64,000 nt of DNA from Nakamurella sp. PAMC28650 (lineage in GTDB: Bacteria > Actinomycetota > Actinomycetes > Mycobacteriales > Nakamurellaceae), in the NCBI RefSeq assembly GCF_014303395.1, contig NZ_CP060298.1, forward strand, positions 868,001 through 932,000. The letters run 5' to 3'. A program made the translations under genes and the position numbers. Below, in pieces: positions 19,213-27,507 of this stretch (positions are counted from its first letter, which is position 1; each line of letters opens with the position of its first letter). Below the pieces are notes generated by a model, which ran no database searches, was not told the origin of the DNA, and worked only from the letters and a program-made list of their open reading frames with translations.

Positions 19213-20145
19213 TCACGTCCGCTGCGATCTCATGACCCGGATGAGCGAGAAACTGACCAGGAGCGTCAACAGCATGAAGACGGCGGCCTCGGTCGCGGCG
19301 TAGCTCGTGTACTGACCGACGTCCGCGTCGTTGTAGATCTGCATGGCCACCACATTGGTGGCATTGCCCGGACCGCCGTTGGTCAACGTGTAGACCGTGT
19401 CGAAGGTCCGGAACAGGTCGATGACGCGGAAGAGCACGGTGACCAGGATCAGCGGTACCAGCATCGGGATCTGGATGTAGCGCAACTTGCTCCACCCGCC
19501 GGCCCCGTCCAGTTCGGCGGCTTCGATGACCTCGGGGGAGAGCGCCACCAGACCGGCGGAGAGCACCAGGACGAAAAACGGTGTGCTGCGCCAGACATCG
19601 GTCAGCACCAGCGCCGCGAACGAGTACCCGCTGCTGGCCAACCAGGCCTGGGGGTGTCCGCCGAACAGGGTGACGAAGTAGTTGATCAGCCCCGAGTCGT
19701 AGTTCAGCAGGTTGCGGAAGTTGATGGCCGCTACCGCCGGGGTCAGCATCGTCGGGATCAGGATCAACGTCCTGAGCAGACCGCCACCGCGCACGATCCG
19801 GGCCATGGCCATGGCCAGACCGAACCCGATGACGAACTCCAGGACCAACGCGGTCAGCGTGTACTTCGCCGTCACACCGACACTGGCCCAGAACTGCGCA
19901 TCGGTGAAGACGGCCTTGTAGTTGCGGAAGCCGACCCAGGGAGTGTTGACCCCGGGTGCCAACCGGGAGAAGGTCAGTCGGATGTCGTCCAGCAGCGGGT
20001 AGAGGATCAGGCCGACCAGGACGATGACGGCCCCGAGGGTGAAGGCGAGGGCCACCCATCGTTCCCGGATCGGGACCTTGAACCCGGCCGCCGGCGGCCG
20101 AACCGAGGTCGGTTCGGCCGCCGGGCGGGTGATCAGGTCGGACAC
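19213..20145 (-). CDS. ABC sugar importer permease, MalF type (importer I)
   Basis: The 310-residue product starts at GTG 20145, four nt after the binding-protein stop. It has a short cytoplasmic N-terminus and about six TM segments, with EAA loop IEAAELDGAGGWSKLRYIQI and the segment FDTVYTLTNGGPGNATNVV typical of MalF-type permeases. It should pair with the MalG-type permease 43 bp downstream. The sugar is unknown. Confidence 0.9.
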   Translation of the reverse strand: MSDLITRPAAEPTSVRPPAAGFKVPIRERWVALAFTLGAVIVLVGLILYPLLDDIRLTFSRLAPGVNTPWVGFRNYKAVFTDAQFWASVGVTAKYTLTALVLEFVIGFGLAMAMARIVRGGGLLRTLILIPTMLTPAVAAINFRNLLNYDSGLINYFVTLFGGHPQAWLASSGYSFAALVLTDVWRSTPFFVLVLSAGLVALSPEVIEAAELDGAGGWSKLRYIQIPMLVPLILVTVLFRVIDLFRTFDTVYTLTNGGPGNATNVVAMQIYNDADVGQYTSYAATEAAVFMLLTLLVSFSLIRVMRSQRT

Positions 20146-20149
20146 CTGC

Positions 20150-21596
20150 TTACTTCCCGGCCTTCTGGATCAGGTTCTGCGCACCGCTCTGCATATCCGC
20201 CGCAGCCTGCGTTGCGCTCTTCTGGCCGGTGAACATCGCGTTGATCTGCGGCGCCATCACGTTCAGCAGCAGGTCCCCGAACGACGTCACGGCGGGGAGG
20301 GCATGGTAGAGCTGCACCGACGCACCGACGGCGGCCAACACCGGCTGCTTGGCCACGATCGTAGGATCGGTCAGCACCGAGAACCGTCCCGAGGAACCCA
20401 TTCCCGACGACACCATGGCCTTGGCGATCTCCGGGCTGGTGTACCAGGCCGCGAATTCGAAGGCGGCCTTCTGGTTCTGGCTCTTGGCGCTGATGCCCAG
20501 GGAATGGGTGGTCGGGAAGATCCGCGCGGTGGTGGCGGGCAGCCCCTGTGCGTAGGGCAGCAGGGCGTATCCGAGTTTGCCGGCCGAGATCGGGGACAGC
20601 TTGGGGTCGGCCAGCGTACTGGCAGCGGCATTCCATTCCACGGCCATCGCCGTCTTGCCCTGCTGCAGCGCGGTGAGCAGTTCGTTGTACGCGTAGGTCG
20701 GGGAGCCGGGGTTGGCCACCTTGAGCGTGTTCAGCAGGCCGTCCCAGTGCGACAGGCCCGCGACCGCCTTGCTATCGGTGAAGTTCGGATCGTTGCCGTT
20801 GAAAGGTGATCCGCCGTATCCCCACATCGCCGTGGTGGCGAGCCTTGATCTTGGTCTGCACCGTCTGCAGTGCGGCCTCGAACTGCTCCCAGGTCCACGC
20901 GGCCGGCGGCGAGGGCACGGTGATGCCCCACTGCGCCATCAGATCCTTGCGGTAGTACAGCATCTGCACGTCCGAACCGTAGGTCAGCGACATCAGCCCG
21001 CGCTTCGCATCGGAGGAGACGGTCTGCACCGCCTTCGGGAAGTCGTCGAGGTGGTAGGCCGTGGCGTTGAACAGGGTGGAGTCGTTCATGAACGTGCTCA
21101 GCGGCACCAGGTACGGGTTGAGGTCCGCAGCCTGCTGGGCGCCTGCATCGACCAGGTCACAGGTGGAACTCGTGCGGATCTGGTTGATCGTCACCGGCAG
21201 GTTCTGGTTGATGGGGATCGACACCATCTTGATCTTGATCTTGCCGCCGGTCATGGCGGTGAACTGGGTGCCGAAGTGTTGGATGGCATCGTATTCCGGC
21301 CCGGCGAACTGGCAGACCGTGACCGTGGCGTCCGGGGCCTGGCCGGATGCGGCCATCGGCACCACGGCGCCGGCACTCCCGTCGCCGCCGGCGCCGGCAC
21401 TGGCACTGGCACCGGCACTGGCACCGACAGAGGTCGACATCGGCGCCGAGGACATGGCCCCCGCCCCGGTGGACGCACTCGAGGAACCGGGCGATGCACC
21501 CGTTCCGGAGGAACCACTGCAGGCCGCCAGGGTCACACCGGCGGTGAGAACCGCGATGGGCAAACGGAAACGATGAAGCAAGGAACAGGTACTCAT
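20150..21596 (-). pseudogene. ABC sugar-binding lipoprotein of importer I, frameshifted
   Basis: The N-terminal half starts at ATG 21596 (GAGGAGG just upstream) with a lipoprotein signal ending in LAAC (Cys26), then a long G/S/A-rich linker and an SBP domain. Around 20840 the frame breaks: after TVQTKIK the reading frame runs into nonsense (ARHHGDVGIRR). The continuation is found in the +1 frame as LATTAMWGYGGSPFNGND, and runs to the normal SBP C-terminus with stop at 20150. A one-base indel near 20838-20850 restores the gene. It may be a true mutation or a sequencing error; the rest of the operon is intact. Confidence 0.85.
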
Positions 21597-21646
21597 GTGT
21601 CCTCCTCGACACAATTGGATCGAGCAGGTCGACCCCACCGCCGTTG

Positions 21647-21675
21647 ATAGTTGTCGGACAACCGACATCTGTCAA
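21647..21675 (-). promoter_or_regulatory. Second copy of the GntR promoter/operator, importer I operon
   Basis: Reading the minus strand, TTGACA (21675-21670), GATGTCG, the palindrome GTTGTCCGACAAC (21662-21650) and TAT follow in the same order and spacing as at 14442-14470; only one of 29 bases differs. The promoter points at the importer I operon. The operator lies 97 bp before the glycosidase start, so the divergent gene may also be affected. A weaker GACAA-N5-TTGTC (21711-21725) is closer to the glycosidase. Confidence 0.75.
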
Positions 21676-21758
21676 GTACTCTTGGGCGCCTTCACAGGCT
21701 TCTGTCATGGGACAACTGTCTTGTCTCACCCCACTCCCACGGAACGAGGAATCCATCC

Positions 21759-23687
21759 GTGGTGCAGCGACCCAACCTTCGCCTCGATACCCCCAGGCCC
21801 TGGCTGGGCCTCAACTTCTGGTCACGCAAGGGCGGCCCGTTCATGTGGCGCACCTACGACGACCAGCTCGTCCGTCAGGAACTGCAGGTCCTGGTCGACC
21901 ACGGCATGACCGTGACCAGATCCTTCTTCCTCTGGCCGGACTTCCACCCGGCTCCGGACGTCATCGACGACCAGATGGTGGAGAACTACCGCCAATTCCT
22001 GGTGGCCTCGGAGGAGTTGGGGATCCCGACCATTCCCACGTTCATCGTGGGACACATGTCCGGCTCGAACTGGGATCCGGCCTGGCGCAACGGCCGTGAC
22101 CTCTACCGTGACGGTTTCATGCTGGGGCAGCAGGCCTTCTTCATCAAGGAGATGGTGCGCCGGATCGGCTCCTCACCGGCGATCGCCGCCTGGCTGATCT
22201 CCAACGAGATGCCCTGGTACACCGGGCCCACCGACCGCGAGAGCGCCCGGGCCTGGTCCATCATCTGCACCAACGCGGTTCGGGCCGGTGGCTCGCAACG
22301 ACCGGTGTCGCTGGGCGACGGGGTGTGGGCGCAGGAGGTGATCGGTACGGACAACGGTTTTCGCCTCCGCGACCAGGACGACACCACCGACTTCTTCGGG
22401 CCGCACTCCTACCCGATGGGTACCGACCAGACCCGGCAGCTGCAGCGCGCCGCATTCATCTGCGAGATGTCCCACCTGGGCAAGCCGGTCGTCCTGGAAG
22501 AATTCGGCGTGACCGACACGTTCGCCTCCGAGATCAATGCCGCCCACTACTACCGGCAGACCCTGCACACCTCGCTGCTGGCCGGCGCCACCGGGTGGAT
22601 CGGATGGAACAACACCGACTTCGACATGGCCGAGGTCGAGCCCTACAACAGTCATCTGTACGAACTGACCTTCGGGGTCACCAGGCTCGACGGGACACCC
22701 AAGCAGGCGTTGCTGGAACTCCAGGAGTTCGGCAGGATCCTGGAAGCCGTCGACGTCGCGCGCTTGAACCGCACGGAGACCCGGACCGCCATCCTGTTCG
22801 CCGCGCACATCGACCTTGATCTACCGGTGGTCGATCTCTCCCACCGGGTCGACCGGGAGATGATGTCCGAGATCAGCTGGCACGCTTCGATTGCGGCAAA
22901 GATGGCCGGGCTCACGCCCGCCATCGTCCGCGAATCCGAAGGAATCCCGGATGCTCGACTGCTGATCGTGCCATCGAACAAGGCCGTCCTGGGTGCGACC
23001 TTCCCGACGCTGCTCGAACGCGCTCGCGCCGGAGCGCACGTGTACGTGTCGTGGTTCGCGGGCACCACGCCCAGTCAGCGCGGCGCCTGGTGGCCGGACA
23101 TCGAACCGATCTTCGGTGCGCGCCATCGGTTGCGCTACGGGATTGCCGACCGGACGACCGACAGCGTGACCCTGACCTTCCGCGTCGGGCTCGGCGACCT
23201 CGCGCCGGGCGACACCCTGATCTTCCGGTCGGCCGGCCCCGAGTACGCGCGCTCGCACCTACCGCTGACCGTGACGGACGCGGACGTCATCGCGGTGGAC
23301 GACGCAGGCGAACCGGCGCTGATCCGCCGCCGGATCGGGACGGGCTGCATCTATCTCGGCGCCTACCCACTCGAATACTTCGGAGCGGTGCGTCGCGATG
23401 CCCACGAGGACGACGAGGTGTTCCGGCTGTACGCGGCGCTGGCCGCGGAGGCCGGCATCGAGCCGGACGTGAAGGTTCCGCAGCCGCGGATCTACGTCGA
23501 CCAACTCGAGCACGCCGACGGCACCCGCTACAGCTGGTTCGTCAGTACCGATCCGGACCCGGTGGTGGTCACCCCGCAGCCGGTCCCCGGCCGGACCCTG
23601 GTCGACGTGCGCAACGGCGAGGACCTGAGCACCTCCTTCGGCCTTCCCCCGTTCGGGGTGCGGGTCGCCATGCACTGCAGGGCATGA
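21759..23687 (+). CDS. GH5-like glycoside hydrolase (clan GH-A) with C-terminal accessory domains
   Basis: The predicted 642-residue protein starts at GTG 21759 with GAGGA upstream. The first 330 residues form a TIM-barrel glycosidase: the acid/base is the Glu of AAWLISNEMPW (Glu150), the HxY pair is FGPHSYP (His216), and the nucleophile is in KPVVLEEFG (Glu248), matching GH5 spacing. The next part (about 370-470) resembles a glutamine-amidotransferase-like/trimerisation domain as in GH42-type enzymes, and a C-terminal beta domain follows. No signal peptide is evident, so it acts in the cytoplasm on imported oligosaccharides. It lies between two importer operons and beside the GntR operator. 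Confidence 0.82.
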   Translation: MVQRPNLRLDTPRPWLGLNFWSRKGGPFMWRTYDDQLVRQELQVLVDHGMTVTRSFFLWPDFHPAPDVIDDQMVENYRQFLVASEELGIPTIPTFIVGHMSGSNWDPAWRNGRDLYRDGFMLGQQAFFIKEMVRRIGSSPAIAAWLISNEMPWYTGPTDRESARAWSIICTNAVRAGGSQRPVSLGDGVWAQEVIGTDNGFRLRDQDDTTDFFGPHSYPMGTDQTRQLQRAAFICEMSHLGKPVVLEEFGVTDTFASEINAAHYYRQTLHTSLLAGATGWIGWNNTDFDMAEVEPYNSHLYELTFGVTRLDGTPKQALLELQEFGRILEAVDVARLNRTETRTAILFAAHIDLDLPVVDLSHRVDREMMSEISWHASIAAKMAGLTPAIVRESEGIPDARLLIVPSNKAVLGATFPTLLERARAGAHVYVSWFAGTTPSQRGAWWPDIEPIFGARHRLRYGIADRTTDSVTLTFRVGLGDLAPGDTLIFRSAGPEYARSHLPLTVTDADVIAVDDAGEPALIRRRIGTGCIYLGAYPLEYFGAVRRDAHEDDEVFRLYAALAAEAGIEPDVKVPQPRIYVDQLEHADGTRYSWFVSTDPDPVVVTPQPVPGRTLVDVRNGEDLSTSFGLPPFGVRVAMHCRA

Positions 23688-23812
23688 CTTCGAGGTGAAC
23701 TTCAGCGTGATCGCTAAGCTCCACGGGTACTGGCGAGACGAAGACGGCGTCCAGAACGGGGCGCCCGCCATCGTCGGCCCTGCTCGGGGTCGACCGCAAC
23801 GCAGGAGGCACG

Positions 23813-25117
23813 GTGCACATCAGCAGGCGTCAATTCTTGGGTGCGGCAGGTGCCGCGGCAGCGCCCCTCCTACTGGCCGGCTGCGGCTTCACGACGTCGA
23901 ACTCGGCCCCCGCGGCCAACAGCAATACGCTGACGTTCACGACCTGGGGCACGGACAGCGAGCTGGCCGGGTTCCGGTCGGTGATCGCCGGCTTCGAGAA
24001 GGCCAACGCCGGTTCGACGGTGGCGTTGAACGCAGTTCCCTACGCGCAGATGTTCACGAACATCGATGCCCAGCTCCAGGCCGGGAACCCGCCGGACATC
24101 TTCCGGGTGCCCTACTACACCTTCGGCCGGTACGCCGGCAGTGGTCAGCTGCTGGATCTGAGCCCACACGTGGACAAGTCCTTCGGCGATCGGTTCACCC
24201 CGGCCGCCTGGGCCGCCGTGCAGAACACGGCCAAGCCGTTCGGGGTGCCGCACCACACGGACACCTCGGCCATCCTCTACAACAAGGCGGCCTTCCAGGC
24301 TGCGGGCATCACCTCGGTGCCCACCACCCTGGACCAGGCGTGGACGTGGGATCAGTTCCAGCAGGTCCTGCAGACCCTGCGCAAGACGATGCCGGCCACC
24401 AAGTACCCGTTCGCCTACAACTGGCAGGGCAACGGGGTGACCCGCTGGCTCAGCTGGCTCTTCGAGGCCGACGGCCGTTTCCTGTCGCCCGATCTGATCA
24501 CCCCGGCCATCGACTCCGCCGCCGGCCGTTCGGCGGTGGACTTCACGAAGGGCTTCTTCCCCCAGCGTCTCGTGCCGCCGAACAGCGCGGTGAAATCCTC
24601 GACCCTGGCTGCCGACCTCTGGTACTCCCAGACGACCGCGATGGTCTCGTCCGGCGCCTTCGCCATCCCGGATGCGACGAAGACCCTGACCTTCGACTGG
24701 GGCGCCACCTTCTCGCCGCGGAGGAGCAGGGCGGCCAGTGATTTCGGTGGCAATGCGTTGGTGGCCACCGCGAAGACGAAGCAGCCTGCACTGGCGGCCG
24801 CATTCCTGGACTACCTGACCCAGCAGGAACAGATGAACACGTTCTGCGCCGGAGCTTCGTTGTTGCCCACCCGCCGTGATCTGGTGGCGGGCGGTATCAA
24901 GTTCGCGGTGCGTCCGGAGCTGTCACCTGTCTTCATCGGGCAGGCGAGCACCGTGCAGGCGGCGGATTCGGGACAGGTTGCCTCACCCTCGATGTCGAAG
25001 ATCATCACGGTCCTCAAGGACCAGTTGGAGCAGGCCTTCATCGGCGGCCAGAGCACCGACAAGACCGTCGCCGGCATCTCGGCGGGGATCGCCGCGGCGA
25101 CGGCGCCGGCCAGGTGA
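23813..25117 (+). CDS. ABC sugar-binding lipoprotein (importer II), Tat-type signal
   Basis: The 434-residue protein starts at GTG 23813 (AGGAGG just upstream). The signal SRRQFLGAAGAAAAPLLLAG carries a twin-arginine motif and ends at a lipobox LAGC (Cys24), which suggests Tat export and lipid anchoring. The mature part is a cluster-B sugar-binding protein (LTFTTWGTDSELAGF, then YAQMFTNIDAQLQAGNPPDI). The downstream permease starts inside its stop codon (GTGA). Unlike importer I it is intact. Ligand unknown. Confidence 0.9.
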   Translation: MHISRRQFLGAAGAAAAPLLLAGCGFTTSNSAPAANSNTLTFTTWGTDSELAGFRSVIAGFEKANAGSTVALNAVPYAQMFTNIDAQLQAGNPPDIFRVPYYTFGRYAGSGQLLDLSPHVDKSFGDRFTPAAWAAVQNTAKPFGVPHHTDTSAILYNKAAFQAAGITSVPTTLDQAWTWDQFQQVLQTLRKTMPATKYPFAYNWQGNGVTRWLSWLFEADGRFLSPDLITPAIDSAAGRSAVDFTKGFFPQRLVPPNSAVKSSTLAADLWYSQTTAMVSSGAFAIPDATKTLTFDWGATFSPRRSRAASDFGGNALVATAKTKQPALAAAFLDYLTQQEQMNTFCAGASLLPTRRDLVAGGIKFAVRPELSPVFIGQASTVQAADSGQVASPSMSKIITVLKDQLEQAFIGGQSTDKTVAGISAGIAAATAPAR

Positions 25118-26100
25118 CCACCCGCCGGGAGATCGGCGGGGTCAGCGCGGACGTCTCCCTCGCAGCGTGGTCGGACGCCGCGGGGCCTCCTCCCGCCCGG
25201 CCGCCCGCGGACCCCCGTCGGAAACGCGCCGGTTTTGCCGGCGAATCAGCGACGGCCTACGCGTTCCTGGCGCCGAACATGTTGCTGCTGCTGGTCTTCG
25301 TCCTGCTCCCACTGGGTTGGGCACTGGTCGTCAGCCTGCAGCAGACCAATGGCTTCGGGGCCGGCACATTCGTCGGCCTGGCGAACTACGGTCACCTGTT
25401 CGGCGATCCGCTGTTCTGGCGGTCGACGCTGAACACGGTCCTGTTCACCATTATCGTCACGCCCCTGTCGATGGCGCTGGGTCTGGGCGTGGCGGTGCTG
25501 CTCAACTCGGTGCTTCCGGCGCGTGGACTGTTCCGCTCGATCCTGATCACGCCGATGGCCATCTCCGGCGTGGCCACCGCGTTGCTCGGGCTGTTGTTGT
25601 TCGACGAGAACAACGGGGTCCTGGACAAACTGCTGATGGCCGTCGGCCTCCCGGCGGTTTCCTGGCAGTCGGGCACCACGGCCGCTTTCGCGTCGGTGGT
25701 GCTGGTGACCCTGTGGTGGCGGGTCGGATTCAACATGCTCATCTATCTCGCCGGAATGCAGAGCATCGGTCCCGAGCTCTACGAAGCCGCCCGACTGGAT
25801 GGAGCGGGTGCCTGGCAGCGCATCCGCTACGTCACGGTGCCGTTGGTCGGACCGTCGTCGTTCTTCCTGTTGATCCTGAACGTCATCTACTCCTTCCAGG
25901 TCTTCGACATCATCTTCGTGATGACCGGCGGCGGACCGCAGAACGCGACCTCGGTGCTCGTCACCTACGCCTACGACCAGGGTTTCGTCACCCGTGACCA
26001 GGGCTACGCCGCCGCCATCGGAATGGTGCTGCTGGTGCTCATGCTGATCTTCACGGCCGTCCAATGGCGCGTCAGCCGCAATCGGGATCTCGTCGAATGA
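25114..26100 (+). CDS. ABC sugar importer permease, MalF type (importer II)
   Basis: The 328-residue permease begins at GTG 25114, overlapping the binding-protein stop. It has six TM segments and an EAA loop LYEAARLDGAGAWQRIRYV, with the FQVFDIIFVMTGGGPQNATS segment typical of MalF partners. It couples to the MalG-type gene 13 bp downstream. Confidence 0.9.
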   Translation: MTTRREIGGVSADVSLAAWSDAAGPPPARPPADPRRKRAGFAGESATAYAFLAPNMLLLLVFVLLPLGWALVVSLQQTNGFGAGTFVGLANYGHLFGDPLFWRSTLNTVLFTIIVTPLSMALGLGVAVLLNSVLPARGLFRSILITPMAISGVATALLGLLLFDENNGVLDKLLMAVGLPAVSWQSGTTAAFASVVLVTLWWRVGFNMLIYLAGMQSIGPELYEAARLDGAGAWQRIRYVTVPLVGPSSFFLLILNVIYSFQVFDIIFVMTGGGPQNATSVLVTYAYDQGFVTRDQGYAAAIGMVLLVLMLIFTAVQWRVSRNRDLVE

Positions 26101-26113
26101 AAGGCAGACAACG

Positions 26114-27007
26114 ATGACGGACATCATCACCGGGCCGGACGCCGCAATGGCGCGGCGCACGGGAGCTGATCCCGCACGCCGGCGCCGCCGCCGGGAGCGG
26201 GGCGGCCGTGCGCTGCGGGTGACCGCCGCCGTCGTCATCAGCGTCGTGCTGGTGTTCCCGCTGTACTGGATGGTCGTCGTCGCATTCCGCTCCCGCGCCG
26301 ATCTGCTGGCCGGTGTCCTGCGCCTGTGGCCGCGTGCGTTGACCCTGGAGAATTTCCGGCAGGTCTTCGCCTCCTTTCCGGTGGCCACCTGGTTCGGCAA
26401 TTCCGTTGCCATTTCACTGGTGGTCGCGGCGATCACGGTGACCGTCAGCATGCTGGCCGGTTATGCCTTCGCCCAGTTGCGTTTCCGCGGTGCCGGCGTC
26501 CTGTTCCTGGTGTCGCTGGCCACGCTGATGATTCCGGTGCAGGTCATCATGGTGACGTTGTTCAAGCTCGTCACGACGTTCGGCCTGTACGGCAGTTACT
26601 GGGCGGTCATCCTGCCGACCTCCGCATCGGCGTTCGGTGTGTTCCTGGCCCGGCAGTTCATCCTGGCCATTCCGCGGGACCTCATCGAGGCGGCCCGGAT
26701 CGACGGAGCCGGCCACCTGCGGGTCTTCGCCCGGATCGTGCTGCCATTGTCGCGGCCGCTGCTGGCGGTGCTGTTCTTCATGAGCGTGCTGCAGACCTGG
26801 AACGACTTCGCCTGGCCGTTGATCGCTCTGAAGCAGAACCAGCTCTTCACCCTGCCGATCGGACTGCTCTACCTCCAGGGTCAGTTCGGCTCGGACTACG
26901 GGGGGACGATGGCCTTCGCGCTGCTGAACGTGACGCCGATGGTGGTGCTGTTCCTGATCTTCCAGCGCTACTTCGTCCAGGGCTTCGCCCGCAGCGGCAT
27001 CCGCTGA
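26114..27007 (+). CDS. ABC sugar importer permease, MalG type (importer II)
   Basis: The 297-residue protein has six TM segments and an EAA loop LIEAARIDGAGHLRVFARI. The arginine-rich N-terminus (RRRRRERGGRALRV) is cytoplasmic. It ends the importer II operon; no ATPase gene follows, so the ATP-binding subunit must come from elsewhere. Confidence 0.9.
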   Translation: MTDIITGPDAAMARRTGADPARRRRRRERGGRALRVTAAVVISVVLVFPLYWMVVVAFRSRADLLAGVLRLWPRALTLENFRQVFASFPVATWFGNSVAISLVVAAITVTVSMLAGYAFAQLRFRGAGVLFLVSLATLMIPVQVIMVTLFKLVTTFGLYGSYWAVILPTSASAFGVFLARQFILAIPRDLIEAARIDGAGHLRVFARIVLPLSRPLLAVLFFMSVLQTWNDFAWPLIALKQNQLFTLPIGLLYLQGQFGSDYGGTMAFALLNVTPMVVLFLIFQRYFVQGFARSGIR

Positions 27008-27026
27008 CCGGGCCGCCGGCCGGACG

Positions 27027-27053
27027 TGTCGAGAATCGCGCCCCGGATTCGAC
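27027..27053 (+). promoter_or_regulatory. Candidate autoregulated ECF42-type promoter
   Basis: TGTCGA (27027-27032), a 17-nt spacer, then CGAC (27050-27053) lie upstream of the YCII/sigma operon. From memory, ECF42 factors recognise TGTCGA at -35 and a CGA(T)C-type -10, usually in front of their DGPF/YCII partner genes, so both sequence and position fit. Confidence 0.6.
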
Positions 27054-27102
27054 CCAGGGGTGGAACGCGGCCAACAGGGCCGCGCCGCGAGAGGATCAAG
27101 CC

Positions 27103-27507
27103 ATGCGATACATGCTGCTGCAGGCCTACGGCGGAGTCGAACTCGAGAACTGCGCGCCGATGGACGAATGGACGCCGGCCGAGGTGAGGGCGCATGTCGA
27201 TTTCCAGCACTCCCTCAACGCCGAGCTCCTCGACCGCGGCGAGCTCGTCGACTCGCAGGGCCTGGCCGGCCCGGATGTCGCCAAGTTCGTGGTCTCCGAT
27301 GGCGTCAACCCACCGAAGATCGTCGACGGGCCGTATCCGGAGTCCAAGGAGCTGCTGGCCGGCTACCGCCTGATCGACGTCGACGGTCTCGACCGGGCCG
27401 TGGAGATCGCGGCCCGGTCGTCGGCCGCACCCGGTCCCGGCGGAGTACCGATCCAGCAGCGGATCGAGGTACGCCAGGTGCTGGGCGCGCCCGATCCCGA
27501 GGTGTGA
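27103..27507 (+). CDS. YCII/DGPF-domain protein, partner of the ECF sigma factor
   Basis: The 134-residue protein begins MRYMLLQAYGG, and its key segment is KIVDGPYPESKELLAGY, a DGPY variant of the DGPF motif. YCII-related proteins have a ferredoxin-like fold; those next to ECF42 sigma factors are presumed targets or modulators. ATG 27103 has GAGG upstream. The sigma gene starts inside its stop codon (GTGA), giving tight coupling. The biochemical role is unknown. Confidence 0.88.
   Translation: MRYMLLQAYGGVELENCAPMDEWTPAEVRAHVDFQHSLNAELLDRGELVDSQGLAGPDVAKFVVSDGVNPPKIVDGPYPESKELLAGYRLIDVDGLDRAVEIAARSSAAPGPGGVPIQQRIEVRQVLGAPDPEV

Noticed and set aside
18216-19235. Plus-strand frame opposite the MalG-type permease
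   Set aside because: Gln/His/Arg-rich shadow; the permease with its EAA loop is on the minus strand.
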